Assembly (NCBI GenBank): GCA_014237855.1
Contig: JABACD010000022.1
Location: 39,548 to 103,547, forward strand
Direction of reading: 5' to 3'
Source: Planctomycetota bacterium
Lineage (GTDB): Bacteria > Planctomycetota > UBA1135 > GCA-002686595
Length of the DNA stretch: 64,000 nucleotides
Shown here: one piece after another, positions 1 through 9,807 of the stretch
How positions within the stretch are numbered: the first letter of the stretch is position 1
Layout of the letters: every line of letters begins with the position of its first letter
Notes under the pieces: generated by a model
What the model was told of the DNA's origin: nothing
What the model saw: the letters and a program-made list of their open reading frames with translations, nothing else
Databases searched by the model: none
Position numbers and translations under genes: made by a program

Positions 1-3000
1 CTGTGGACACTCCCTTCGAGGTGATCCTGGCGGGGAGCACGTTGTTCTGTGGGGGAGACGGCAAGGTCGAGGCTCGCTCTGCCCTGACCGGTGAGCTCAG
101 CTGGCGTGGTCTCGTGGAGGGTCGGGCCTGGGGGCTGGCGGTGGCCGGGGGGCGTCTGTTCGTGTCGACGGATCGAGGCAGTGTCCACGGCTTCGAGGCT
201 GGCATGAGCTCGAGCGAGCGACCGCTGGAGGTCGTCGAGATCGACGAGCCGATGGAGCTCGGCCCACCGCCGCCGGTGATGGCGCCCACCCTTCCCGGGG
301 CGTTGCTCGATCGCTGGGTCTTTCAGTCCGATCAATTGCGAGAGACGACCCTTGCTGTGGATGATCCCCGCACCGCTCCTGCCTTCGTGAATGCTGGCAG
401 CGGCCGGGACCTGCGTCCGCGTGGCCGCGCCAGATTGGCCCAGGCTGGTGGCCTGCACGCCCTCGTGCTGGACGGCCTTGGCGGGGACCTCGAGGTGGCT
501 AGCGACTTCGCAGAGGTCGCGCACCCGGTGGAAGCGATCAGCGTCGAGGCCTGGGCTCGAGTCGATCAGGCTCAGACCTGGGGCGGGCTGATCTCGATGG
601 CGCAGGACAACGGCAGCTACGAGCGCGGCTGGATGCTTGGCTTTCGAGACCGCCGCTTCGGGTTCGCCCTGGCGACCGAGGACGGAACTGGGAGGCTGAC
701 CTGGCTGCTCACGCCAGATGAGTTCCAGCCCGGCTCCTGGCATCAGGTCGTGGGAACCTACGACGGCGAGGTCATGCGTCTGTTCGTCGATGGGTTCGAG
801 GCGGCGAGTACCGACGTCGAGAGCGGGGCAATCGCCTACCCTGCGGAGGCTTACTACCACATAGGGGCCTACCGCGATGCTGACGAGTACTTTCGGATCA
901 AGGGTCTGCTGGCGGAGCTCTCCGTGCACGAGGACGTGCTCTCTCCAGAGCAGGTCCTCTCCAGCTGGAAGGCGCGAGCCGAGCTCTTGCCGCGGCTGAT
1001 CGAGCCCTCGGAGACGGAGACCTCGGAGCCAGAGCTCGTCGAGGAGCTTCAGTTCTCCAGGGCGCCCAGCCTTCGCTTCGTCAGCCCGGGAAGGGCCCTG
1101 GTCACCTGGGAGACGGATGAGGAGCAGCCCTGCCGACTCGAGGTCACGCCGCAGGGTCTGGAGACCTACGAGGTCGAGGTCGAGAGCGCTGGTCGTTCTC
1201 ATTCGGCATGGCTCGCCAATCTCCGCGATCGAACCGTCCACGACTGCGTGGTCTCCACCGATGGTGGAGCCCGGCGGAGTCGGACCTTCGAGTGCGATAC
1301 ACACTTCGACTTCTTCGCTCAGCGCGAGGCTGGTGACTGGCAGAGCCTGCCCGACGACCCGCTGACCGACGTGCTGCTCGAGGGCTGGCTCGAGCAGAGT
1401 CCAGTGGAGCGAGGCCTGGTCGTCGTGTTGGGCTGTGGCGGTACAGAGGCAGAGCTGCGCCGGCTGGCGGCCTGTGCTCGACAGATGGAAGGCCTGATCG
1501 TTCTCACCAGCGATGAGGAGATCGGCGAGTATCGCGAGCAACTTGCGCGGCTGGGGCCCTACGGTGCCCGGATCTCGGTGGTGGAAGTACCGCCGGTGGG
1601 CCAGCTGGCTCTACCGCCGAACTTCGCCAATCTGATGATCGTCAACCCCGATGCTCGTGAGGAGGCTGCGGACCTGATGGCTCGCGGAGCTCTCGACCTC
1701 GTCCGTCCTGACGGGGGCACGATCTTCTCGAGCCAGGCTCAAGTGCCGGCAGCGCTCGAGGGCTTTGCGGGCTGGCAAGCGCTGGAGGCTCCCCGGGATC
1801 CCTGGTTCATGGCAACCCGAGAGGCCTTGCCGGGAGCGGGGGCCTGGACCCACATGTACGGACGGCCAGACAACTCGGCCTTCGGTGGAGAGCAGCTGGC
1901 CGGAGCGAGTGATACTTCCGCGCTCGAGCTCAGCTGGATCGGTCGCCCGGGGCCGCGCTATCAGACGGACCGCCAGAATCGCAAGCCGGCACCGCTCTCG
2001 ACTGCCGGCAGGTTGTTCCTCCAGGGGTTGAATCGGGTGCTCGCGGTGGATGGTCACAACGGCACCCTGCTCTGGGATGTGGGGCTTCCCGGTCTCCAGC
2101 GCTTCAACATTCCCAGGTCCTCTAGCAACTGGTGTGCGGATCGCGACACGCTCTACCTCGCCATGGGAGGTCGATTGCATCGCCTGGAGGCGGACACCGG
2201 TGAGGAGCGTGACACGATCGATGTGCACCTACCGAGACTGCTCGAGGAGCGCCTCCCTCCCGGAGCTTGGGAGTGGGGCTACGTTGCGCAGGATGGTGAT
2301 CTCTTCTTCGGGTCCGCGGTGCGTGCCGGTGGGCAGTTCACAGACTGGTGGGGTGGAGAGAACTGGTTCGACGCGAAGAGTGGCGAGAAGGCCAAGAAGG
2401 TCTGCAGCGAGGCCCTCTTCGCCCTCACGAAGGACGATGGCCCGAACGGGCGTCCTGACTTGCTGTGGAGTCGCTCGGTAGGTCGGATCGTGGAGCCCAC
2501 CATCGCCATCAGCGAGGGGCGCGTGGTGTTCACCGAGTGCCGCAACCCCGCGGCGATGGCGCTCGATTCCGCCAGGGTCGGTTCAGAGCTCTGGAAGGAT
2601 CTCTGGCTTGTAGCCCTCGATGCTCGCACGGGCGATCTCCTGTGGGAGCGCGAGGCCAGGCCCCTGCCGGGAAACGTGGCCATCTACCTGGCACTGGGCG
2701 AGGGCACGGTGGTGCTGATGACCTCGGGCCACCACCCCGACCCCACTTCGGGTGCTCTCGTCGGCGAGTATGCCGTGTACGCCTTCGACCTGGCTGACGG
2801 CAAGAGTCGCTGGCGGAAGAAGTTCGCCTGGGAAGCAGATCACCACGGTAAGCACCTCTCGCGGCCGGCGATCGTGGGCGGCAATCTGATCGTGCGTCCG
2901 ATGGTCTTCGAGCTGGCCGACGGTGCCGAAGTCAGCCGGGTTTTTCCCGTCGGTCACCAGTGCGGAAGCTACGCATGCTCCAGCAACGCCATCTTCCTGC

Positions 3001-3191
3001 GGGCGGGGGACATGACGGTTTGGGATCGGGCCAGCGGGGAGGCAACTCGCTGGGCAAGACTGCGTCCGGACTGCTGGATCAGCACCATCCCTGCGGCGGG
3101 GATGCTGCTCAGTCCCGAGGGAGGTGGCGGCTGCTCGTGCGGCAGCTGGATTCAGGCCTCGATGGGCTTCGCGCCCAAGGTGGTTCGATAG
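1..3191 (+). CDS. PQQ-like propeller / LamG / Rossmann mosaic protein, 5' end cut off
   Basis: The gene runs in from the left edge. The first visible residues already lie inside a PQQ-type beta-propeller and there is no signal peptide, so the true start is upstream. About 1062 residues are visible. Residues 1-70 are propeller blades. About 150-315 is a LamG/concanavalin-like domain (SWHQVVGTYDG and LFVDG motifs). About 350-430 looks like an Fn3-type strand-rich linker. About 465-590 is a Rossmann-like segment (VVVLGCGG at its start) resembling a SAM-methyltransferase fold. About 630-1060 is a second PQQ propeller with repeated GxLLW and W-x-R blade motifs. Proteins of this mixed build are, to my recollection, frequent in Planctomycetota and are usually exported. 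The substrate is unknown. It is probably the first or an early gene of the operon continuing to 7352, because the next gene starts four bases after its stop. Confidence 0.75.
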   Translation, partial: VDTPFEVILAGSTLFCGGDGKVEARSALTGELSWRGLVEGRAWGLAVAGGRLFVSTDRGSVHGFEAGMSSSERPLEVVEIDEPMELGPPPPVMAPTLPGALLDRWVFQSDQLRETTLAVDDPRTAPAFVNAGSGRDLRPRGRARLAQAGGLHALVLDGLGGDLEVASDFAEVAHPVEAISVEAWARVDQAQTWGGLISMAQDNGSYERGWMLGFRDRRFGFALATEDGTGRLTWLLTPDEFQPGSWHQVVGTYDGEVMRLFVDGFEAASTDVESGAIAYPAEAYYHIGAYRDADEYFRIKGLLAELSVHEDVLSPEQVLSSWKARAELLPRLIEPSETETSEPELVEELQFSRAPSLRFVSPGRALVTWETDEEQPCRLEVTPQGLETYEVEVESAGRSHSAWLANLRDRTVHDCVVSTDGGARRSRTFECDTHFDFFAQREAGDWQSLPDDPLTDVLLEGWLEQSPVERGLVVVLGCGGTEAELRRLAACARQMEGLIVLTSDEEIGEYREQLARLGPYGARISVVEVPPVGQLALPPNFANLMIVNPDAREEAADLMARGALDLVRPDGGTIFSSQAQVPAALEGFAGWQALEAPRDPWFMATREALPGAGAWTHMYGRPDNSAFGGEQLAGASDTSALELSWIGRPGPRYQTDRQNRKPAPLSTAGRLFLQGLNRVLAVDGHNGTLLWDVGLPGLQRFNIPRSSSNWCADRDTLYLAMGGRLHRLEADTGEERDTIDVHLPRLLEERLPPGAWEWGYVAQDGDLFFGSAVRAGGQFTDWWGGENWFDAKSGEKAKKVCSEALFALTKDDGPNGRPDLLWSRSVGRIVEPTIAISEGRVVFTECRNPAAMALDSARVGSELWKDLWLVALDARTGDLLWEREARPLPGNVAIYLALGEGTVVLMTSGHHPDPTSGALVGEYAVYAFDLADGKSRWRKKFAWEADHHGKHLSRPAIVGGNLIVRPMVFELADGAEVSRVFPVGHQCGSYACSSNAIFLRAGDMTVWDRASGEATRWARLRPDCWISTIPAAGMLLSPEGGGGCSCGSWIQASMGFAPKVVR

Positions 3192-3195
3192 GCAG

Positions 3196-4431
3196 ATGTG
3201 GTTCGGCGAGAAGCATCTGTTCTCGGTGCTGCTGCTGGCTCTCGGAGGGGCCAGTGCCGGCTTATGCCGCTACACCGTTCGGGACATCGGCTTCGTCGAT
3301 CTGCAAGGGGCGGACTATGGCCTGAGGCTGCACGCATCGCTGGAGCTGGTGCAGTCGAGGTCGGAGGTTCTCTCGGGGCTCGATCTCGAGAGGGACAGCA
3401 ACCTGCGCTTCGAGCATGTGATCGATGAGGGTCCACCGCGCTGGGGTCTGACACGCGAAGGAGGCGAGGAGCTGCTGCTCGGTGGCCTCGATACGGAGGC
3501 CGAGGATCTGGGATTGTCGGACGTCGTGGGTCGTGTGCTCTCCGGGCGACACCTGACCGAGCTCTCAAGGGGAGCGCTCGATAGCTTTGCCTTCGCCCTG
3601 GTGATCGAGGGCACGTCGGCAGAGGAGAATCGTGCCGTGCATGCCCTGGTCGAGGAGGCGGCAGAGCGCTTCGAACTCGTGGTCGATCAACTCCCGCGGC
3701 CGATTCCCTGGCCACTGCGAATCGTGAAGGTTGAGGCCAGCGAACGGCCCGGGGAGCAGGTGCTTCTCTGGGCACTCGCCCTCGACGACCTGGCGGACGA
3801 TGAGGTGGCAATGGCGCTGGTGTACGGACGTGGCAAGCTCGCCGGGCCGGTGCTGCGGGGAGAGAACATCGAGCTACGAGAGCTGCTCGAGCAGCTGGTT
3901 CTGATCGGCGAGTCCTGCGAGTGCGATACCTCCAGAGCCTGGACCGAGGAGCCACGCCTTCCGCTACGCTGGGATGACCAGCAGCGTGCCTCAGCCGTTG
4001 CTGAGCTTGGCTTCGATCCCGACAGTCCGATGGTGATGGGGGAGGTTCTCCGGATTCTCTCGAGGGGGCCCAGGAGTGAGGCGGAGCGCCCTCTTGACCG
4101 CATCGAGTCCCTGCTCTTTGGCTACCACGAGACCGATCTCGTGGCGGATGCCCTGGTGCCTGCGCGTGGTGGAGTGCCCAACGCTGATGGCACGCCTCGT
4201 GATCACGAGCGGGGCAGTCCCCGCGTCGTGGGTGCCGGCGAGGGAGACTGGGGGTTTGCTGATGAGATCTCCACGGTCCAGGAGGCTGAGAGGAGTGAGC
4301 CACAGGAGTTTCAGAAGAGTGTAGAGAGGAGAGTCTCCTTCCTGGTGATCGCCGGAGCAGCCCTCGGCGGGCTCCTGCTGCTGCTGCTCGCGGTGTTGGG
4401 TGCCTTGCTCTTGAGGGGGCGCAGAGGATGA
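3196..4431 (+). CDS. unrecognised type I membrane protein next to an ABC transporter
   Basis: I do not recognise a family. The ATG at 3196 is chosen because it follows the previous stop by four bases and puts a hydrophobic signal-like stretch (FSVLLLALGGASAG) at residues 8-21. An upstream ATG at 3124 would overlap the previous gene. The product has 411 residues: a signal sequence, a long acidic alpha/beta-rich extracytoplasmic part, and one strong transmembrane helix near the C-terminus (about 383-407) ending in RGRRG as a stop-transfer. A single CEC motif lies near residue 238. The stop overlaps the start of the FtsX-like permease (ATGA), so the two are almost certainly translated together. 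It may be an extracytoplasmic partner of that transporter. This is inference from position only. Confidence 0.7.
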   Translation: MWFGEKHLFSVLLLALGGASAGLCRYTVRDIGFVDLQGADYGLRLHASLELVQSRSEVLSGLDLERDSNLRFEHVIDEGPPRWGLTREGGEELLLGGLDTEAEDLGLSDVVGRVLSGRHLTELSRGALDSFAFALVIEGTSAEENRAVHALVEEAAERFELVVDQLPRPIPWPLRIVKVEASERPGEQVLLWALALDDLADDEVAMALVYGRGKLAGPVLRGENIELRELLEQLVLIGESCECDTSRAWTEEPRLPLRWDDQQRASAVAELGFDPDSPMVMGEVLRILSRGPRSEAERPLDRIESLLFGYHETDLVADALVPARGGVPNADGTPRDHERGSPRVVGAGEGDWGFADEISTVQEAERSEPQEFQKSVERRVSFLVIAGAALGGLLLLLLAVLGALLLRGRRG

Positions 4432-5588
4432 CCCTGGTCTCGACGCTCCTGGCAGAGCTGCGACATCGATGGATGTCGGCCTTGCTCACCATCGCCTCGG
4501 TGGGACTGGCGGTGGCAGCCGTGGATGTGTTCGTGCTCCTGGGGCGCGCAGCAGAGATGCAGACGCGGATCGTACAGCGTGACATCGGCTTGAACGTGCT
4601 GGTGCTGCCGGTCGAGACTGATCTCTCGAACTACTACGCGCGGGGTCACTCCGAATACACCCTGCCGGCCGAATACGTGGAGCGTCTCGAGGATCAGGAG
4701 GTCGCCAACAGGCTGGTGCCCATGCTACGCAGGCGAGTCGCGGTGCAGGCTACCGGCCAAGCGAGTGGTCTCGAGGTGCTGCTCACAGGTATTGGAGAGG
4801 AGGTCTTCAAGGGAGGCCAGAACAAGAAGGCCGTGTTTGGCATGCGGCTGGAGGAGGGCGAGGTGGTCGTGGGCGGAGAGGTCGCGGCTCTCATGGGGCT
4901 CGAGCGTGGTGACAGCCTGCGCATTCTCGGAGAGGATCTGCGGGTCAAGCGCGCCTTGACCCGGGCGGGTAGTGAGGAGGACGTCACGGTCTACGGCAAC
5001 CTGATGACCGTTCAACGGTTGCTGGGCCTCGAGGGGCGCATCAACGAGATCCAGGCACTGGAGTGCCACTGCGATGCCACGGTCAGCGATCCTCTGGCGC
5101 TCTTGAGAGCTCAACTCGAGGGGCTCTTGCCGGGGACCCGGGTCTTGCGCCGTGCCGCCCTGGCAGATGCACGTCGGGTCCAGCGTCTTGCAGCCGAACA
5201 GCTCCTGTCGGCAGCGACGCCGGTTGCACTCCTGCTTGCCGGCCTGCTGGTGGCACTCCTGGCCTGGTTGAACGCCCGCGAGCGTCGGGCGGAGCTAGGG
5301 CTACTGCGGACACTTGGGAGCTCGGCGGTTGGGATGGCACTCTTCGTCGTGGGGCGCACCGCTATCCTGGGATTGATCGGCGCCGCCCTGGGAACCTGGG
5401 TGGGAGTCGCCGCAAGCGCACAGCTGATAGCTCGTATCTACAGCGTCGGTGCTGCGACAACCGGTGACACCGCAATCCTGTGGAGTCTTGGTCTGCTCCT
5501 GGCGCCGCTCTGTGCTTCCCTCGCAGCACTGGTTCCCGTGGCCTGGGCACTGCGTGCGGATCCCGCGGAGGTGCTGAGCATTGACTGA
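4428..5588 (+). CDS. FtsX/MacB-like ABC transporter permease
   Basis: This 386-residue protein has the standard layout of the FtsX-like permease family: one transmembrane helix near residues 17-38, an extracytoplasmic MacB-PCD-like domain at about 40-255, and three helices near 260-282, 300-328 and 347-374. It ends with the typical RADPAEVLSID tail. The NARERRAELGLLRTLG segment after the second helix matches the cytosolic coupling loop that contacts the ATPase in this family. Such permeases work by mechanotransmission on lipoproteins, peptides or cell-wall enzymes rather than by classical substrate channels. The start ATG overlaps the stop of the upstream membrane protein, and its stop overlaps the ATPase start, so the three form one translational unit. 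The substrate cannot be read from the sequence. Confidence 0.9.
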   Translation: MTLVSTLLAELRHRWMSALLTIASVGLAVAAVDVFVLLGRAAEMQTRIVQRDIGLNVLVLPVETDLSNYYARGHSEYTLPAEYVERLEDQEVANRLVPMLRRRVAVQATGQASGLEVLLTGIGEEVFKGGQNKKAVFGMRLEEGEVVVGGEVAALMGLERGDSLRILGEDLRVKRALTRAGSEEDVTVYGNLMTVQRLLGLEGRINEIQALECHCDATVSDPLALLRAQLEGLLPGTRVLRRAALADARRVQRLAAEQLLSAATPVALLLAGLLVALLAWLNARERRAELGLLRTLGSSAVGMALFVVGRTAILGLIGAALGTWVGVAASAQLIARIYSVGAATTGDTAILWSLGLLLAPLCASLAALVPVAWALRADPAEVLSID

Positions 5589-6252
5589 TCCCCTGTTCCA
5601 GGTAGAGGGGCTGTGCCAGAGCTTTGACGCTCCCGGTGGTCTGGGAGCGCTACGTGTTCTCGATGGGCTGGAGCTCTCCCTCGAGCACGGCGAGTTCGTG
5701 CTCCTGCGTGGTCCCAGCGGCAGCGGTAAGAGCACGCTCCTGCAGCTCCTCGGGGGTCTGCGCAGGCCGACCGAGGGAAGTCTACGATTCGAGGGTGAGG
5801 AGTTGTTCGAGCTCACCGAAGCCCGTCGCCGCAGGTTGCGCGCCGGACCAATCGGCTTCGTGTTTCAGGAGATGCACCTGTTGCCCTACCTGAGTGCTCG
5901 TGCCAATGTGGCGCTCGCTCTGGGGCGTACGCCCCGCCGCGAGGCGCTCCAGCGAGCTGATGAGGTGCTGGGGAGCCTGGGCCTGAATGAGCGCCGGATG
6001 CATCGACCCGGTCAGCTGAGTGCGGGGGAACGACAGCGGGTGGCTGTGGCTCGAGCACTGGTCCGTGAGCCCCGCGTGATCCTTGCCGACGAGCCCACCG
6101 GTAGCCTCGATCCTGAGAACGCAGCCCAGGTGCTGGGGCTCCTGGGGGACTATCACTCGGCCGGTGGCACGGTCCTGATGGTGACTCACGCCAGCGAGCT
6201 GGCCATGCAGTCACACACCCGGGAACTTCATCTGTGCAACGGACGGGTGTAG
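5581..6252 (+). CDS. ABC transporter ATPase, LolD/MacB type
   Basis: The 223-residue ATPase carries a full set of motifs: Walker A GPSGSGKST near residue 45, Q-loop FVFQEMHLLPYLSA near 96, signature LSAGERQRVAVARAL near 146, Walker B RVILADEPTG near 165 and an H-loop at MVTHASEL. The length and the MHLLPYLSARANVALAL segment are typical of LolD/MacB/FtsE-type subunits. The start is TTG at 5581, eight bases inside the permease gene. No in-frame ATG gives the expected N-terminus. It powers the FtsX-like permease encoded just upstream. Confidence 0.92.
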   Translation: MTDPLFQVEGLCQSFDAPGGLGALRVLDGLELSLEHGEFVLLRGPSGSGKSTLLQLLGGLRRPTEGSLRFEGEELFELTEARRRRLRAGPIGFVFQEMHLLPYLSARANVALALGRTPRREALQRADEVLGSLGLNERRMHRPGQLSAGERQRVAVARALVREPRVILADEPTGSLDPENAAQVLGLLGDYHSAGGTVLMVTHASELAMQSHTRELHLCNGRV

Positions 6253-7352
6253 TGAGCGGCGCTCTGGACTCGAGCAGGCTGCGCCTTGGAATCGATTACT
6301 TCCCGGCTGCCACCCATGCGCCTGGAGTGGGGCGCTACGCTCGCGAGCTCACCCGGGCACTGGTGGAGCTGCAGTCAGAACATCAGCTACGCTTGCTCGA
6401 TTTCGGTCGAGGTGCTCAGGTCATGTCAGAGCAGTCCCTTGGCTTGAACGAGGGAGTGCTGCGAAGGAGAGTGCCGCTGCCGGCTCGCATGCTCGGTCTC
6501 GCAGCTCGCCTTGGCTGGGGAGCGGACCGCTGGCTCGGCGGGGTTGATCTCTTTCACCACGTGCGCCTGAACGGTCCGCCCGTGTCACGAGCCCTGGAGA
6601 CCCATGCCGTTTCCCAGTGGCCTGGCCCGGCTGAAGAGGAGCTCTTCCTCGAGCGTCTTGCACAGTTCGACGGGCTGTTCGTCTTCTGCGAGGAGTATCG
6701 GCGGCGGCTGCTCTCTCACGCGGATCGAATCCCGGCGCGGGTGAGCCTCTTGCCGGTCGGCGCAGATCACTGGCTACGAGACCTCGGCGGTGGTGTCGAT
6801 TCGCTGGAGAAGCACTCGCCCCCGAGGGTCCTCGTGCTGGGCGCGGCCTTTGCCGATCGTCGGCACGCCTTGATCCTCGAGGCTTGTGAGCTCCTGGTTC
6901 GTGGGGGGCTGGACCTGAGACTCTTCCTTGCGGGCTCTACCAGGGTCGGTGGCCAGGAGCTGAGAGCTCGCATCGAGGGCTCGGCCATCGCCGCGAGGGT
7001 CGAGTGGCGATCACCAGCGGAGGTCGAGCTGCCCGAGCTGGTGGCCGGCTCGTCGCTGCTCGTCCACCTCTGTGATGATCCAGGTACGGCGGTGACTCCG
7101 ATGGAGTCCCTGCTGCTCGGAGTCCCGGTGCTCGTCAGCGCGGTACCGGCCTTCCGTGAGGCGCTTGGTGAGGCGGCCTGCTTCTTCGAGGGGCAGAGCG
7201 CCACGGAGCTTGCGAGCTCGATCGAGGCCGCCCTGGATCACCGGCCCGCTCCGGAGCTCCTGGCTGCGTTCAGGAGACGTTACACCTGGCGAGAAAACGC
7301 GCGTTCCAGCCTGACGGCCTGGGAGGAGCTCTTCAGAAGCGCTAGCCTCTAG
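6252..7352 (+). CDS. GT4-family glycosyltransferase
   Basis: The protein has about 366 residues from a GTG at 6252 that overlaps the ATPase stop by one base. A GTG at 6234 is also possible. The N-terminus (GIDYFPAATHAPGVGRYARE) has the glycine-rich start of GT-B retaining glycosyltransferases. The C-terminal half carries a GT4-type nucleotide-sugar site (GTAVTPMESLLLGVPVLVS), with an acidic residue replacing the more common E-x7-E arrangement. It lacks membrane helices, so it should act at the cytosolic membrane face. Its position at the end of the ABC operon suggests a shared envelope-related role, but donor and acceptor are unknown. Confidence 0.82.
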   Translation: MSGALDSSRLRLGIDYFPAATHAPGVGRYARELTRALVELQSEHQLRLLDFGRGAQVMSEQSLGLNEGVLRRRVPLPARMLGLAARLGWGADRWLGGVDLFHHVRLNGPPVSRALETHAVSQWPGPAEEELFLERLAQFDGLFVFCEEYRRRLLSHADRIPARVSLLPVGADHWLRDLGGGVDSLEKHSPPRVLVLGAAFADRRHALILEACELLVRGGLDLRLFLAGSTRVGGQELRARIEGSAIAARVEWRSPAEVELPELVAGSSLLVHLCDDPGTAVTPMESLLLGVPVLVSAVPAFREALGEAACFFEGQSATELASSIEAALDHRPAPELLAAFRRRYTWRENARSSLTAWEELFRSASL

Positions 7353-7383
7353 GCCAACTCGATACCTCCGCGACCCACAAGTC

Positions 7384-9786
7384 ATGATGCAACTGACACG
7401 CCTACGCCTGGTCCTTGGACTCTGCTGCCTTGCTGCGCCTCTAACAGCCCAGGAGGGGTATCGGCTCCCGCCGCAGGAGGTGGTCGAGATCATCGACGCT
7501 CCCTCGGCTCCATCGATAATCACGAGCCCTGACCAGGCCTGGATGATCCTCGTCGATCGTCCAACCTTGCCGGACATTGCGGAGGTCTCACGCCGCATGC
7601 TGCGGCTGGCAGGGATGCGTATCGACCCGGTAGCGCGAGCGCGCTATCGGACGAGCTACAACACAGGGCTCTCCCTGAGAGCTCTCGATGGTGGCGAGGC
7701 TGTCCGTATTCCGCTGCCTGATGGCGCGCGCCTGGACAGGGTCGGCTGGTCTCACGATTCGAGCCACTTTCACTTCATCCTCGCGGACGAGCAGGGCAGC
7801 TCACTCCATGTGGCCTCGGTGGCAGATCCCCAGGAGCCACGCCTCCTGACCAGCCGACTCAACCTGCTGATGGGGGGGCCAAGCTGGATGCCCGATGGTC
7901 GCAGCCTGCTGTGTCAGCTGGTGCCCGAAGGTCAGGGAGCCGAGCCAGAGGAACCAGCGGCGCCTGCAGGCCCGAACGTTCAGGAGTCTGCCGGGGACAC
8001 ATCTCCCCTGCGTACCTACCAGGACCTGCTCGCTAACGCTCACGACGAGGCGCTCTTCGATCACTTCGCCACCAGCCAGATCGCCCTGATCGATCTCGAT
8101 GGTGAGGTCACGAAGGTCGGCAAGCCGGCCATCTTCCGAGGCGTCAGCCTGGACGCGAGTGGTGAGTTGTTGCTGGTCACCGAGGTCAGTCGTCCTTACT
8201 CCTACCTGATGCCGTACTACAACTTCGGCCAGCGCAGCTCTGTCTGGAATCTCAAGGGCGAACTGCTAGAGCGTGTGGTCGATCTGCCCCCTGCCGAGAA
8301 CGTGCCACTGGGAGGGGTGCCGCTTGGGCCGCGCTCGATCGCCTGGCATCCGACCAGGGCTGGTACGCTCTACTGGACAGAGGCCTTGGACGGTGGTGAC
8401 CCCGAACGAGAGGTCGAGCATCGAGATCGCTGGATGATTCTCGAAGCCCCTTTCGATGGAGAGCCACAGGAGTGGTTGCGGATCGAGAGCCGGGCTCGTG
8501 GCCTGGTCTTCCTTGAAGACGATTCGCTCCTCATCAGCTCCGAGTATGACCGCAAGCGACGCTGGACCCGCAGCCTGCTGCATGACCTCTCCGGCGAGGA
8601 CAGCGTGCCACGCACTCTCGATGACCGTAGCGTGCGTGATCGCTATGGAGATCCAGGGGATCCGGTCATGCGAGCCGACGAACATGGCAAGGAGCTCGTG
8701 CGGCTCGACGGTGACTGGATGTATCTCATGGGAGCTGGTGCCTCCGCGGAGGGAGTACTTCCGTTCCTCGATCGCTTGAATGTCAGGAGTCTCGAGACCG
8801 AGCGGCTCTGGCGCTGCAAGCCCGGCGCCTACGAGCGTGCCACGGAGGTCATGGAGCCTGTTGCGGGTGAACCGCTCGTCTTTCTCACCCGTCACGAGAC
8901 GCCGGAGTCGCCCTCCAACGTGCACCTTCGCCGGGTCGGTGCTGCAGGCTCAGTAGCCCTCACGGCCTTCGGCGATCCCACCCCTCAGTTGAGGGGCGTG
9001 CACAAGGAGGTTGTCACCTACGAGCGTGCCGATGGGGTTCCGCTCTCGGCAACTCTCTACCTCCCGGCTGACTACCAGGAGGGCACGCGTCTACCCCTGC
9101 TGGTTTGGGCCTATCCTCGGGAGTACTCCGACCCCAAGGTGGCTGGCCAGGTCTCTGTCAGCCCCTCGCGCTTCACGAGAGTCGCGGGACTCTCACACCT
9201 GATGCTGCTGACCCAGGGCTACGCGGTTCTGGATGGCGCGACCATGCCGATCGTTGGCGATCCGAAGACCATGAACGACACCTTCGTGGAGCAGATCGTC
9301 GGCGCAGCTCAGGCTGCCATTGACTTCGCCGTGGAGCGGGGCGTTGCTGATCGCGAGCGAGTGGTGGTCGGTGGGCACAGCTACGGCGCCTTCATGACGG
9401 CCAACCTGCTTGCGCACTGTGACCTCTTCGTGGCGGGTGTTGCTCGAAGCGGTGCCTACAACCGTTCGCTTACACCATTTGGTTTTCAGTCGGAACGGCG
9501 GACCTTCTGGGAAGCACCAGAGATCTACTTCGCCGTCTCACCGTTCATGCACGCTGACAAGATCAACGAGCCGCTGCTGTTGATTCACGGCGAGATCGAC
9601 AACAACTCCGGCACCTTTCCCATCCAGTCCCAGCGTCTCTTCCAGGCGATCAAGGGCAATGGCGGAACGGCAAGGCTGGTGATGCTGCCCGCCGAGAGCC
9701 ATGGCTATCGAGCCCGGGAGTCAGTCTTGCAGGTGCACGCGGAGACCATCGACTGGTTTGCACGCTTTGCAGGCGATCCGCGCTAG
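7384..9786 (+). CDS. exported S9 prolyl-oligopeptidase-family peptidase (S9D-like)
   Basis: The 800-residue protein opens with a cleavable signal peptide (LVLGLCCLAAPLTAQ). An N-terminal seven-blade-type propeller at about 30-520 is followed by an alpha/beta-hydrolase domain. The catalytic triad can be placed at Ser666 (GGHSYGAF), Asp739 (HGEIDNNSGTFPIQS) and His773 (AESHGYRA). The DNNSGTFP motif and the SHGYRA motif resemble the glutamyl-endopeptidase group (S9D) rather than classical prolyl oligopeptidase. Two tandem ATGs (7384, 7387) are equally likely starts. It lies 31 bases after the glycosyltransferase, so it may be read from the same transcript, but no promoter could be assigned. The likely role is periplasmic or extracellular peptide cleavage. 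Confidence 0.9.
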   Translation: MMQLTRLRLVLGLCCLAAPLTAQEGYRLPPQEVVEIIDAPSAPSIITSPDQAWMILVDRPTLPDIAEVSRRMLRLAGMRIDPVARARYRTSYNTGLSLRALDGGEAVRIPLPDGARLDRVGWSHDSSHFHFILADEQGSSLHVASVADPQEPRLLTSRLNLLMGGPSWMPDGRSLLCQLVPEGQGAEPEEPAAPAGPNVQESAGDTSPLRTYQDLLANAHDEALFDHFATSQIALIDLDGEVTKVGKPAIFRGVSLDASGELLLVTEVSRPYSYLMPYYNFGQRSSVWNLKGELLERVVDLPPAENVPLGGVPLGPRSIAWHPTRAGTLYWTEALDGGDPEREVEHRDRWMILEAPFDGEPQEWLRIESRARGLVFLEDDSLLISSEYDRKRRWTRSLLHDLSGEDSVPRTLDDRSVRDRYGDPGDPVMRADEHGKELVRLDGDWMYLMGAGASAEGVLPFLDRLNVRSLETERLWRCKPGAYERATEVMEPVAGEPLVFLTRHETPESPSNVHLRRVGAAGSVALTAFGDPTPQLRGVHKEVVTYERADGVPLSATLYLPADYQEGTRLPLLVWAYPREYSDPKVAGQVSVSPSRFTRVAGLSHLMLLTQGYAVLDGATMPIVGDPKTMNDTFVEQIVGAAQAAIDFAVERGVADRERVVVGGHSYGAFMTANLLAHCDLFVAGVARSGAYNRSLTPFGFQSERRTFWEAPEIYFAVSPFMHADKINEPLLLIHGEIDNNSGTFPIQSQRLFQAIKGNGGTARLVMLPAESHGYRARESVLQVHAETIDWFARFAGDPR

Positions 9787-9807
9787 GGGCTCGCTCCGCG
9801 GGGAGGT

